Shown in pieces: positions 46,112 to 54,062 of a stretch of 64,000 nucleotides of DNA. How positions within the stretch are numbered: the stretch's first letter is position 1; each line of letters starts with the position of its first letter. This stretch comes from Dongia sedimenti (GTDB lineage Bacteria > Pseudomonadota > Alphaproteobacteria > Dongiales > Dongiaceae). Position numbers and translations under genes: made by a program. Under the pieces are notes generated by a model. It was given only the letters and a program-made list of their open reading frames with translations, did not search any database and was not told the DNA's origin. The stretch lies in NCBI GenBank assembly GCA_030715195.1, contig JAUYVI010000006.1:558001-622000 (forward strand), written 5' to 3'.

Positions 46112-47503
46112 CTAGAGCTGCGTCCGCAGGTGGAAGCTCTTCGGCCGGGTCAGCATCTCGTAGCCGACCCGGGAAAGCGTGGCGCCGCGGCCGGAGTCCT
46201 TCACGCCGACCCAGGCCAGCGCCGGATCCAGGTAGTCGCAGCGGTTCATGTAGACCGTGCCGGTGTCGATGGCGTGACCGATCTTCTTCGCCGCCGCCTC
46301 GTCCATGGTCCAGAGCGCCGCGGTCAGGCCGAACTTGCTGTCGTTCATCAGCGTGATCGCCTCGTCATCCGACTTCACCTTCATGATGCCGATGACCGGG
46401 CCGAAGCTCTCTTCCGACATGACCGACATCTTGTGGTCGACATTGACCAGCACCTGCGGCGCCAGATAGGGCGTCCCCGGCTTGCTGGCAGCGAACGCCT
46501 TCTCATCGATCAGCGCCTTGGCGCCGGCGCGCACCGCATCGGCGATCTGGCCGCGCACGAACTCGGCGGCGGAGGTGCGCACCATCGGCCCGAGATTGGT
46601 GTCCTTGTCGAGCGGATTGCCGAGCTTGTACTTGCGCGTCAGGTCGGCGAAACCCTCGACGAATTTGTCGTAGAGGCTCTCATGCACATAGATGCGCTCG
46701 ATGGCGCAACAGCACTGGCCGGAATTGAACATCGCGCCATCGACCAGGTTCTCGACCGCATGCGCGAGATTGGCATCGGCACGCACGTAAGCGGGATCCT
46801 TGCCGCCGAGCTCCAGGCCCATGCCCATGAACTTGCCGAGCGCCGCCTGCTGCACGGCATGGCCGCCGGCCACCGAGCCGGTGAAGTTGACGTAAGCAGT
46901 TTCCGGCGCCGCGATCACCTTTGCGGTGTCCTCATGGGTGAGGACGAGATGCTGGAAGATGCCCTTCGGCAGGCCGGCGACATCGAACGCCTCCTGGAAC
47001 CGCTCGGCGCAGAGCGGGGTCTGGGCGGAATGCTTCAGCACGACCGCATTGCCGGCCATCAGCGCCGGCACGACGCCGTTGACCGAGGTGAGATAGGGAT
47101 AGTTCCAGGGGGCGACGATGAAGACGACGCCCAGCGGCTCGCGGTGGATGAAGCGGGTGAAGCCCGGCTTGTCCTTGGCCTCGATATCGGCGAGCGCTTC
47201 CGGTGCGATGCCGATCATATAGCGGGCGCGCTCCTCGAAGCCGCGCATCTCGCCCGGGCTCTGGCTGATCGGCCGGCCCATCTGCCGGGTGATCTCCTCG
47301 GCGATCGCGTCCTTGTGGGTCAGGAAGATATCGACCGCCTTCGAGATCAGCCGGCCGCGCTCGGCGACCGGCACCTGCTTCCAGGCGCGCTGCGCTTCCG
47401 CGGCGGTCTTCAGGGTCGCGGCGATTTCCTGCGCCGTCGCATAGGGCCGTTCGACATAGACCGAGTTGTCGATCGGGGTGATGGTTTTCTGGGTTGCGGG
47501 CAT
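46112..47503 (-). CDS. NAD(P)-dependent aldehyde dehydrogenase
   Basis: A 463-residue aldehyde dehydrogenase. The cofactor site includes VAPWNYPYLTSVNG and FTGSVAGG, the general-base Glu is in GLELGGKDPAYV, and the catalytic Cys is in FNSGQCCCAIERIYV. The triple cysteine at the active site is characteristic of one ALDH subgroup that includes semialdehyde and aldehyde enzymes of amine catabolism. It begins just after a 25-base-pair hairpin repeat and ends three bases from the GlpA-like start. It likely oxidises the aldehyde made by the neighbouring oxidoreductases. Confidence 0.92.
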   Translation of the reverse strand: MPATQKTITPIDNSVYVERPYATAQEIAATLKTAAEAQRAWKQVPVAERGRLISKAVDIFLTHKDAIAEEITRQMGRPISQSPGEMRGFEERARYMIGIAPEALADIEAKDKPGFTRFIHREPLGVVFIVAPWNYPYLTSVNGVVPALMAGNAVVLKHSAQTPLCAERFQEAFDVAGLPKGIFQHLVLTHEDTAKVIAAPETAYVNFTGSVAGGHAVQQAALGKFMGMGLELGGKDPAYVRADANLAHAVENLVDGAMFNSGQCCCAIERIYVHESLYDKFVEGFADLTRKYKLGNPLDKDTNLGPMVRTSAAEFVRGQIADAVRAGAKALIDEKAFAASKPGTPYLAPQVLVNVDHKMSVMSEESFGPVIGIMKVKSDDEAITLMNDSKFGLTAALWTMDEAAAKKIGHAIDTGTVYMNRCDYLDPALAWVGVKDSGRGATLSRVGYEMLTRPKSFHLRTQL

Positions 47504-47555
47504 GGCGGTGGCTCGTCCTCGTTGGTCGATAGTTAGAATCCAGCGTCTACACCAA

Positions 47556-47677
47556 CTCGGTCATCACCCCAAGGCTTGGCCTTGGGGTCCACGAGTTTCT
47601 TGCCGAAGGCATGGTGCTGCCGAACCAAACTCGCTCGTCATGCCAAGGCCAAGCCTTGGCATGACGAGCGAGTTTGG
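47556..47677. repeat. Extragenic palindromic repeat: two hairpins
   Basis: Hairpin A has a nine-base stem (CCCCAAGGC at 47567, GCCTTGGGG at 47579) with loop TTG. Hairpin B is a perfect 25-base-pair stem (47625-47649 with 47653-47677) and loop CAA. Between them is TCCACGAGTTTC, also present in the repeat at 59699-59797, as is the CCAAGGC...GCCTTGG core. The element lies between the glutamine-synthetase-like and aldehyde dehydrogenase genes, both on the minus strand. Confidence 0.88.
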
Positions 47678-47702
47678 AACGTTCGTCGGTGAAACGTCGC
47701 CA

Positions 47703-49079
47703 TCAGATGATCTCGAAATACCGCTGCAGCTCCCAATCGGTGATCGCCTTGCGGAACTCGCGTTCTTCCCATTCGCGGGTGGCGGCGTGGTGCTCGACGA
47801 ACTCGTCGCCGAACAGCTCGCGCGCCGCGGTGGACTTCTTCAGCCGCTGCGCCGCTTCCCAGAGCGTGCGCGGCAGGTCGAACTTCGCCGGGTGCTTCAT
47901 CTCATAGGAATTGCCGACGATCGGCTTGGTCGGCTCGATCTTGTGCTCGATGCCGTAGAGGCCGGAACCGATCGAGGCGGCGAGCGCGATGTAGGGATTG
48001 CAGTCGGCGGCGGCGATCCGGTACTCGACCCGCTGCGACTTCTCCGAACCCGGGATCACGCGGAGCGCGCAGGTGCGGTTCTCGACACCCCAGGTGGCAT
48101 CGGTCGGCGCCCAGAAGCCGGGGATCAGGCGCGAATAGGAATTCACCGTGCTGGCGATCATGGCCAGCACCTCGGGCATCAGCTGCTGCTGCCCGCCGAT
48201 GAACCAGCGCATCTTGTCTGAAATGTTGTGCGGCTTCTTGGCATCATGGAAGACCGACTTGCCGTCCTTGCCTTTGAGCGAGATGTGGATGTGGCCGGAC
48301 TGGCCCGGATAATTGTTCGACCATTTCGCCATGAAGGTCGCCATCATGCCGCGGCGCTGGGCGATCACCTTCATGATGGTCTTGAACAGCGCGCCGCGGT
48401 CGGCGGATTCCAGCGCCTTGTCGAAGGTGATCGCGGCCTCGAGCACGCCCGGGCCGGTCTCGGTGTGCAGGCCCTCGATGGGCATCCGCATCTTCTCGCA
48501 GGTGTCCAGGATCTCGTGATAGAGCTCGGCCCAGACGGTGTTGCGGATCGCCGAATAGCCGAACCAGCCCGGCGTCATCGGGGTCAAGTCCTTGTAGTTC
48601 TTCTGCCGGATGCTTTCCGGCGTCTCGTCAAACATGAAGAACTCGAACTCCAGCGCGCTGTAGACGTCGAAGCCCATCTTCGCCGCGCGGTCGAGCACCC
48701 GGCGCAGCGTGCCGCGCGGGCAGACCGCCTCGGCCTTGTCGGCGAACTCGGCGAGGAACAGCAGCATGCCGCCCTCTTCCATCGGCAGGTCGCGGCAGGT
48801 CGAGGGGACGACCCGGACCGGCGCATCGGGGTATGCGGTGTGCCAGCCGGTGTATTTCACGTTGTCGAACAACTGGTCATGGCTGTCCCAGCCGAGCACC
48901 ACGTCGCAGAAGCCGAAGCCGTTATCGAGCGCGGAGAAGAACTTCGCCTTCGACATGTACTTGCCGCGCAGGATCGCGTCGCCGTCGAACACGCCGACCT
49001 TGACATGGGTCAGGCCGCGCTCCTCGACGATCTTCTTCGCGTCCGCGACGCTCTTCACTTGTTCCGGTTTCAACGGCAT
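47703..49079 (-). CDS. Glutamine synthetase family protein (gamma-glutamyl-amine ligase type)
   Basis: A 458-residue GS-fold ligase. Metal-binding motifs appear as ALEFEFFMFDE, LHTETGPGVLEAAI and SGHIHISL, and the nucleotide/glutamate sites as ENRTCALRVIPG and RVEYRIAAADCNPYIALA. The chain lacks the adenylylation loop of GlnA-I and resembles PuuA/GlnT-type enzymes that couple glutamate to an amine rather than to ammonia. The neighbours, an APC permease upstream and an aldehyde dehydrogenase downstream, match the layout of gamma-glutamyl-polyamine or amine degradation. No gamma-glutamyl hydrolase gene is seen nearby. The amine is unknown. Confidence 0.87.
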   Translation of the reverse strand: MPLKPEQVKSVADAKKIVEERGLTHVKVGVFDGDAILRGKYMSKAKFFSALDNGFGFCDVVLGWDSHDQLFDNVKYTGWHTAYPDAPVRVVPSTCRDLPMEEGGMLLFLAEFADKAEAVCPRGTLRRVLDRAAKMGFDVYSALEFEFFMFDETPESIRQKNYKDLTPMTPGWFGYSAIRNTVWAELYHEILDTCEKMRMPIEGLHTETGPGVLEAAITFDKALESADRGALFKTIMKVIAQRRGMMATFMAKWSNNYPGQSGHIHISLKGKDGKSVFHDAKKPHNISDKMRWFIGGQQQLMPEVLAMIASTVNSYSRLIPGFWAPTDATWGVENRTCALRVIPGSEKSQRVEYRIAAADCNPYIALAASIGSGLYGIEHKIEPTKPIVGNSYEMKHPAKFDLPRTLWEAAQRLKKSTAARELFGDEFVEHHAATREWEEREFRKAITDWELQRYFEII

Positions 49080-49170
49080 CGACAGCCCCCGCTGCGTTTT
49101 TGAAAGCTTCTTGAAGGAAGGGCGCTACCTTAGCCAGAGCCGAAGGCGCCCGCCACAGATTCCCGCACAG

Positions 49171-49199
49171 AAAAAGGGGAGGCGGTTGCCCGCCTCCCC
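49171..49199 (-). terminator. Rho-independent terminator of the APC permease gene
   Basis: A perfect ten-base stem (GGGGAGGCGG 49176-49185 with CCGCCTCCCC 49190-49199) with a four-base loop is followed on the minus strand by five T residues (the A run at 49171-49175). It lies 26 bases past the permease stop codon, so the permease is at least partly insulated from the ligase gene. Confidence 0.92.
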
Positions 49200-49224
49200 C
49201 AATCGATAGTCCGACTTCTTTGGC

Positions 49225-50772
49225 TCAGCCGGCGCCGCCCAGAGCGGCTTCTTCCCGGGCGATTTCCGCCTGGCGCTTGGCGACCGCTTCCGGCGTCAGC
49301 GGCGGACCGGCGAAGCGATTCCGCTCGAAGGCGAACCAGACGACGATCAGCAAGACGATCGCGCCGGCCAGGAACTCGCCGACCAGCTGGTAGGGCGGCT
49401 GGAAGCCGACGAACGCGAGCACCGCGCCGCCGAGCACCGCCAGGACTCCGACCAGCTTGGAAGCGCCACCCAGATTGAACGGTCCTTTCTTGGTCCAGGT
49501 CTTGCCTTCGGCGAGGATGCCCGCGCCGATCGGCATGATGTAGGACACATAGAGGAAGACCGCACAGCCGGACGCCAAGATGATGTAGGCATTGGCGTCC
49601 TGGCCGCAGACCCAGCCGAGGATGAAGCAAAGCACCGCGCCGACGATGATCGCGTTGCCTGGCGTGCGGTAGGTGGGGCTGACCTTGCGCAGGAACTTCG
49701 AGGCGCCCGGAATGCCGCCGTCGCGCGAGAAGGCGTAGATCATCCGCGAGAGCGAGGTCATTCCCGCAAGAGCGCAAAGGTAGTTGGAGAGGACGATGCC
49801 GATCGAGATGACCCACTTGATCGGGGTGGGCATCAGGCTCGATTCCAGGGTGTAGCCGAACACCCCCCAACCCTTCGCGGCGCCCTCTTCGACGCTGGGC
49901 ATGGCGAGCAGGATCGCCACGACCAGGATCCAGCCGAACAGGCCCGACCAGAACACCGAGGTGATCATGCCCTTCGGCACCGAACGCTGCGCATCGCGGG
50001 TTTCCTCGGAGGTGTGGCCCGAGGCATCGAAGCCCGTGATGGTGTAGCAGACGTGGAGCAGGCCGAGGACGAAGGCGAAGAACAGGCTGCCCGTCACCGG
50101 CCAGGTTCCGGCGCCCGGATCGCCGGTGAAGTTGGTGAAGGTCACCAGCCGCGAGAAATCGAGCGGCACCGGCGAGCCCCAGATCAGGCCGACGATGATG
50201 ATGATCGAGATCGCGAAGATCAAGTAGCCGGCGAAGTCGGTGAGGATCGTGGTCGCCTTGATGCCGACATAGTTCAGCACCGCTTGCGTGGCGGTGATGA
50301 CGGCGACGGCGATCGTCAGGTGCGTGCCGGTGAAGGTCTCGGCCGGGATCCCGACGATCGGCACCAGAACGAGGTCCCTCAACAGCAGATAGACGCCGTA
50401 ATTGACCGACGAAACGACGAACAGCAGGCCGATCAGGTTGATCCAGGCCGCCGCCCAGCCCCAGCCCTTGCCGCCGAGGATCGAGGCCCAGTGATAGATG
50501 CCGCCCGCGGTCGGATAGGCGGAAGCGATTTGCCCCATCGCCGCGGCCACGATCAGCGCGAAGACCGCGCCGACGATCCAGCCGATGCCGATCGAGCCAC
50601 CGCCCGCGGCACCGAGTGCCACGGTGTAGGCGCCGATGCCGCCGGCCAGGATGCAGATGATCGAGAATGAAATCGCGAAGTTCTGGAACACGCCCATGCG
50701 GCGGGAGAGTTCCTGGGCATAGCCCATACTGTGGAGGACTTTGACGTCCTCATTGTGTTGATCAGCCGACAT
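49225..50772 (-). CDS. APC-superfamily amino acid/amine permease
   Basis: A 515-residue inner-membrane transporter with about twelve hydrophobic helices. The N-terminal SRRMGVFQNFAISFSIICILAGG and ASAYPTAGGIYHWAS are typical of the APC subgroup that carries GABA, ethanolamine and related amines. GFDASGHTSEETRDAQRSVPKGM is the conserved substrate-site loop. It is transcribed toward the GS-like ligase and ends in a strong terminator. Its likely substrate is an amine or amino acid processed by the downstream enzymes. Confidence 0.9.
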   Translation of the reverse strand: MSADQHNEDVKVLHSMGYAQELSRRMGVFQNFAISFSIICILAGGIGAYTVALGAAGGGSIGIGWIVGAVFALIVAAAMGQIASAYPTAGGIYHWASILGGKGWGWAAAWINLIGLLFVVSSVNYGVYLLLRDLVLVPIVGIPAETFTGTHLTIAVAVITATQAVLNYVGIKATTILTDFAGYLIFAISIIIIVGLIWGSPVPLDFSRLVTFTNFTGDPGAGTWPVTGSLFFAFVLGLLHVCYTITGFDASGHTSEETRDAQRSVPKGMITSVFWSGLFGWILVVAILLAMPSVEEGAAKGWGVFGYTLESSLMPTPIKWVISIGIVLSNYLCALAGMTSLSRMIYAFSRDGGIPGASKFLRKVSPTYRTPGNAIIVGAVLCFILGWVCGQDANAYIILASGCAVFLYVSYIMPIGAGILAEGKTWTKKGPFNLGGASKLVGVLAVLGGAVLAFVGFQPPYQLVGEFLAGAIVLLIVVWFAFERNRFAGPPLTPEAVAKRQAEIAREEAALGGAG

Positions 50773-51089
50773 ATTAGTCCCCTTCCCTGTAACCCATGCC
50801 GAAGCAGTACCCCCGCCCCATGATGGGCGGGTTTCTTCGAGCCATTTCTTGTGGTTGGTCGCGCACGCCCCCTAGTCCTGGCGGCCTCGCTTCCCCTTCG
50901 GCCCTGCCTCGACTTTGCGACCCACGGTCGCCTTGCGACTGAAATTATGCCGTTTCGTTAAGAGAGTGTAAAGACTCGCCCCGGACAGAAAGCTGTCGGG
51001 TCGCCCGCAATACATTGATAATTATATATAATTTTGAAACCGCAAGACCTGCGCTGGATGTCGCCGGCGTGGACCGATCGGTCAACGAC
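50773..51089. other. Leader region of the APC permease, with hairpin and AT-rich palindrome
   Basis: About 317 bases without a gene. Near the permease start a hairpin with seven-base stem (CCCGCCC 50812-50818, GGGCGGG 50825-50831) would lie in the untranslated leader; on the plus strand it is followed by TTTCTT. At 51020-51033 lies the perfect palindrome AATTATATATAATT, within a strikingly AT-rich stretch for this genome, containing TATAAT on both strands. It is well placed for the permease promoter, reading leftward, or a regulator site. Function is inferred. Confidence 0.5.
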
Positions 51090-51995
51090 TCACGCCGGAT
51101 TTTGTCGGAGCTCAGCCCGAGCCACCGCGGCGAAGGCTTCCGAACGGCGGGTGGGACGGATGCGCATGAGCCGAAGCAGCCCCAGCGATTGCGGACGGAT
51201 CTTGTCCTTCACCGGGCGATAGACGACGGGCCGTCCGTCCAGCGTCTGCTGGCTCGCCGGCCGCGAATGCATCACGGCAAAGCCGTCGCCCGAGGCGACC
51301 AGGCCGCGCAGGGTCTCGAAGCTCGGCGTCTCCTGGGCGATGCGTGGCCGCAGCCCGCGCGAGGAGAACAGCGAGAGGAAATAGTCGCGGCTCTGCGGCA
51401 GGTTGAGCAGCACCATCGGATAGTGGGTGAGCTGCTCCAGGCTCAGCTCCTTTTCGCGCGCCAGGCGATGGTTGCGGGCGAGCACCGCATGGAGCGGCAT
51501 CGCCACCAGTGGCTCGAAGGCGAGATCCTCGGTCAGGTTGAGATCGTAGGTGAGGGCGAGCTCGAACTGCCCCGCCGCCAAACCATCGACCACGCCCTGC
51601 ACGTGATGCTCATGCAGCGTGATAACGATGGCGGGATGCGCGGCGGCGAAGGCGCGGATGACGCGCGGCATGACGATCGGCGCGAAGGTCTGGAAGCAGC
51701 CGACATGGAGCTCGCCTTCCAGCGACTGGCCGAGCCCGACCGCGCCCTGGCGCAATTCTTCGGCATGGTCCAGCAGGCTGCGCGCATCCTTGAACAGCCG
51801 CGCGCCGGCGGGGGTGAGACTCAATCCCTGGGCGTGATGCCGGATGAACAGATCGACCTTGAACCGGTCCTCCAGCTCGGCGATCGCGGCCGAGACCGAG
51901 GGCTGGGAGATGTGCAGCCGCCTTCCCGCCTCGGTGATGCTGCCGGTCTCGGCCACCGCGACGAAATAGCGAATCTGCTTGAGGGTGAAGGTCAT
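51090..51995 (-). CDS. LysR family transcriptional regulator
   Basis: A 301-residue LysR-type regulator. The N-terminal helix-turn-helix FTLKQIRYFVAVAETGSITEAGRRLHISQPSVSAAIAELE (residues 3-42, shown here as the family's hallmark) is followed by a periplasmic-binding-like effector domain. It is divergent from the HpaB-type monooxygenase operon with 90 bases between starts, the classic layout in which a LysR protein activates the adjacent catabolic genes. Effector unknown. A small dyad lies in the shared promoter region. Confidence 0.93.
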   Translation of the reverse strand: MTFTLKQIRYFVAVAETGSITEAGRRLHISQPSVSAAIAELEDRFKVDLFIRHHAQGLSLTPAGARLFKDARSLLDHAEELRQGAVGLGQSLEGELHVGCFQTFAPIVMPRVIRAFAAAHPAIVITLHEHHVQGVVDGLAAGQFELALTYDLNLTEDLAFEPLVAMPLHAVLARNHRLAREKELSLEQLTHYPMVLLNLPQSRDYFLSLFSSRGLRPRIAQETPSFETLRGLVASGDGFAVMHSRPASQQTLDGRPVVYRPVKDKIRPQSLGLLRLMRIRPTRRSEAFAAVARAELRQNPA

Positions 51996-52032
51996 AGGTA
52001 AATCCGATCCCGACGGCAGGATAAAAAGAATT

Positions 52033-52043
52033 TGCCTCTGGCA
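52033..52043. promoter_or_regulatory. Candidate LysR-type dyad TGCC-N3-GGCA
   Basis: TGCCTCTGGCA is an 11-base dyad in the 90-base space between the divergent lysR-type and monooxygenase genes. LysR proteins bind short dyads of this size, often with T-N11-A form. The match to that pattern is loose, so this is a suggestion only. Confidence 0.3.
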
Positions 52044-52085
52044 TGATGAATGTCAATCTGGATCGGCGATAGCAGGGAGCACGCC

Positions 52086-53546
52086 ATGCTGAGAACCGGT
52101 GCACAGTACCGCGACAGCCTGAGGGACGGGCGCCAGGTCTGGATGAACGGCGAGCGGGTGCATGACGTCACCACCCATCCCGCGTTCAAGCCGATCGTCG
52201 ATATCCGGGCCCGGATCTACGACATGGCCCATGAGGAAAAATTCAAGCCCGTCATGGCCTATGCCGAGGGCAACCAGGAAAACTGCATCGGCTACAAGCT
52301 GCCGCACACCCAGGAAGACTGGCAGCAGAAGCGCCGCGCCATCGACCTGGTGATGAAGGAGATCAACGGCTACGCGGTCCGGGTCGGCGACGAGACCGTG
52401 GGCGAGATGTGGTCGCTCTACGACGGCCGCGACGTGCTGAACGAGGTCGATCCGCAATTCTCCAAGAACATCACCGACCACATCGACAAGGTGCTCCAGA
52501 GCGACGTGTTCCACGTCTCGGCCAACACCGATCCCAAAGGCGACCGGTCGAAACGGCCGCAGGACCAGGATCCGGACATGCTGTTGCACCTGGTGAAGGA
52601 GACCGACCAGGGCATCGTCGTTCGCGGTGCCAAATACGAGACCGCGGCGGCTTACGCCAACCAGGCTTTCGTGAAGCCGACCATCGCCAATTGGGGCGAC
52701 GAGAAGCTGTCGGATTATGCGCTGGGCTTCATCTGCGACATGGGCGCGCCCGGGCTGAAGCACATCTGCCGCACCGGCTTCGCCGGCCGCGCGCCGGCCG
52801 CCGACTATCCGCTCTCCAACCGCTGCGACGAGGTCGACACCCTGCTGGTGTTCGACGACGTGCTGGTGCCCTGGGAGAACGTGCTGTTCTATCGGCACAC
52901 CCGCGCCGCCGCCTATATCCGCGGGACGCTGCACCGCTACAGCGCTTTTCCCTATGTGCTGCGGATCCTCTACATCGCCGACCTGATGCTGGGTGCTGCG
53001 GCCTTCAACGCCAAGCAGACCGGGCTCGACGTGCAGCAGGCGGTGCGCGAGAAGCTGGCGCTGCTGATGCAATACCGCGAGACCATCAACGCCCATCTGA
53101 CCGCGGCCATCGCCACGGCGGAGAAGAGCCCCGGCGGCCTGCTGATGCCCAACCAGTCGCTGCTCTATACCGGGCGCTATTATGCGATCAACCAGCTCCC
53201 GGCGATGATGCATCTCGCGCGCGAGCTCTGCGGCGGTCAGATCTGCGTGACGCCGGACAGCGCCACCTTCGCCGATCCGGAGATCGGCGCCTGGCTGGAG
53301 AAATACTATTCGGTCAATGAATTCTGGCAGGCCGAGGACCGGCGGCGCTTGCTCGCCTTCGCGCGCGACCTGCTGAATTCCGACCGCGCCGGGCATATGC
53401 TGACCTTCGAGCTGTTCGCTCAGGCGCCGCCGTTTGCGCATCTCAACGCGATCTACATGAATTTCGACATGAAGAACGCGCTGGACTATGTGAAGGATTG
53501 CGCGGGGCTCAGCGACCGCGTCATGGAACAATGGGGAAAACGCTAG
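52086..53546 (+). CDS. HpaB-family (4-hydroxyphenylacetate 3-hydroxylase type) flavin-dependent monooxygenase
   Basis: A 486-residue oxygenase component that uses reduced flavin supplied by a separate reductase. It follows HpaB from the start (MLRTGAQYRDSLRDGRQVWM) through DMLLHLVKETDQGIVVRGAKYETAAAYANQAF-like segments (residues 160-195) to VFDDVLVPWENVLFYRH. ATG 52086 has GGGAG six bases upstream. No HpaC-type reductase gene is adjacent. It is followed flush by a Rid-family and a DUF1028 gene, unlike classical hpaBC. The aromatic or heterocyclic substrate cannot be read; 4-hydroxyphenylacetate is not assured. Confidence 0.88.
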   Translation: MLRTGAQYRDSLRDGRQVWMNGERVHDVTTHPAFKPIVDIRARIYDMAHEEKFKPVMAYAEGNQENCIGYKLPHTQEDWQQKRRAIDLVMKEINGYAVRVGDETVGEMWSLYDGRDVLNEVDPQFSKNITDHIDKVLQSDVFHVSANTDPKGDRSKRPQDQDPDMLLHLVKETDQGIVVRGAKYETAAAYANQAFVKPTIANWGDEKLSDYALGFICDMGAPGLKHICRTGFAGRAPAADYPLSNRCDEVDTLLVFDDVLVPWENVLFYRHTRAAAYIRGTLHRYSAFPYVLRILYIADLMLGAAAFNAKQTGLDVQQAVREKLALLMQYRETINAHLTAAIATAEKSPGGLLMPNQSLLYTGRYYAINQLPAMMHLARELCGGQICVTPDSATFADPEIGAWLEKYYSVNEFWQAEDRRRLLAFARDLLNSDRAGHMLTFELFAQAPPFAHLNAIYMNFDMKNALDYVKDCAGLSDRVMEQWGKR

Positions 53547-54062
53547 ATGGCCTATAGCCACGTTCGTCTGCGGAAGTTCAACACCGCGAAGACCTATCCG
53601 GAGCAGAAGCTCGACAATGACCTCTCGATGTCGGTCCGGGCCGGCAATTTCGTGTTTCTGCGCGGCCAGGTCGGCCAGGCACTGGACGGCAGCAATGTCG
53701 GCATCGGCGATGCCGCGGCCCAGACCGAGCAGGCGATGAAGAATATCAAGCAGCTGCTGGAAGAGCAGGGCGCCAAGCTCGCCGATATCTGCAAGATCAC
53801 CATCTATCTCACCGATCCGAGGTATCGCGAGGCGGTCTACAAGGTGGTCGGCAAGTGGCTGAAGGGCGTCTATCCAGTCTCCACCGGCCTTGTGATCCAG
53901 GCCTTGGCGCGGCCGGAATGGGTGGTCGAGGTCGATGTCATGGCGGTTATCCCCGATCGCCGCTTGAAATCGATCCCTGAACCGGCCGAACATCTGCAAT
54001 GGAAGGACACGGCGGACAAAGCATCGCCGAAACCGAAGGCCAAGCGGAAGAAAGCCAGATGA
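53547..54062 (+). CDS. Rid family (RidA/YjgF/YER057c/UK114) protein
   Basis: A 171-residue Rid-type protein that starts immediately after the monooxygenase stop codon. Core features are FVFLRGQVGQALDG, EQAMKNIKQLLEEQGAKLADICKITIYLTD and VVEVDVMAVIPD. The arginine that binds the substrate carboxylate in RidA (P-A-R-S motif) is Ser here (PVSTG), so it is not a canonical enamine deaminase and belongs to a different Rid subgroup. A Lys-rich 30-residue tail extends beyond the domain. In other pathways such proteins (e.g. RutC) act on products of flavin monooxygenases, a similar context. Confidence 0.87.
   Translation: MAYSHVRLRKFNTAKTYPEQKLDNDLSMSVRAGNFVFLRGQVGQALDGSNVGIGDAAAQTEQAMKNIKQLLEEQGAKLADICKITIYLTDPRYREAVYKVVGKWLKGVYPVSTGLVIQALARPEWVVEVDVMAVIPDRRLKSIPEPAEHLQWKDTADKASPKPKAKRKKAR

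Noticed and set aside
45695..47536. 613-codon plus-strand frame across the GlpA-like and aldehyde dehydrogenase genes
   Set aside because: Both minus-strand genes have full catalytic motifs; the plus frame has none.
47703..49079. Calling the GS-like gene glnA
   Set aside because: It lacks the adenylylation loop and housekeeping context (glnB), and neighbours point to amine gamma-glutamylation.
52086..53546. Naming the monooxygenase hpaB
   Set aside because: No hpaC or homoprotocatechuate genes are nearby and the operon partners differ from known hpa clusters.
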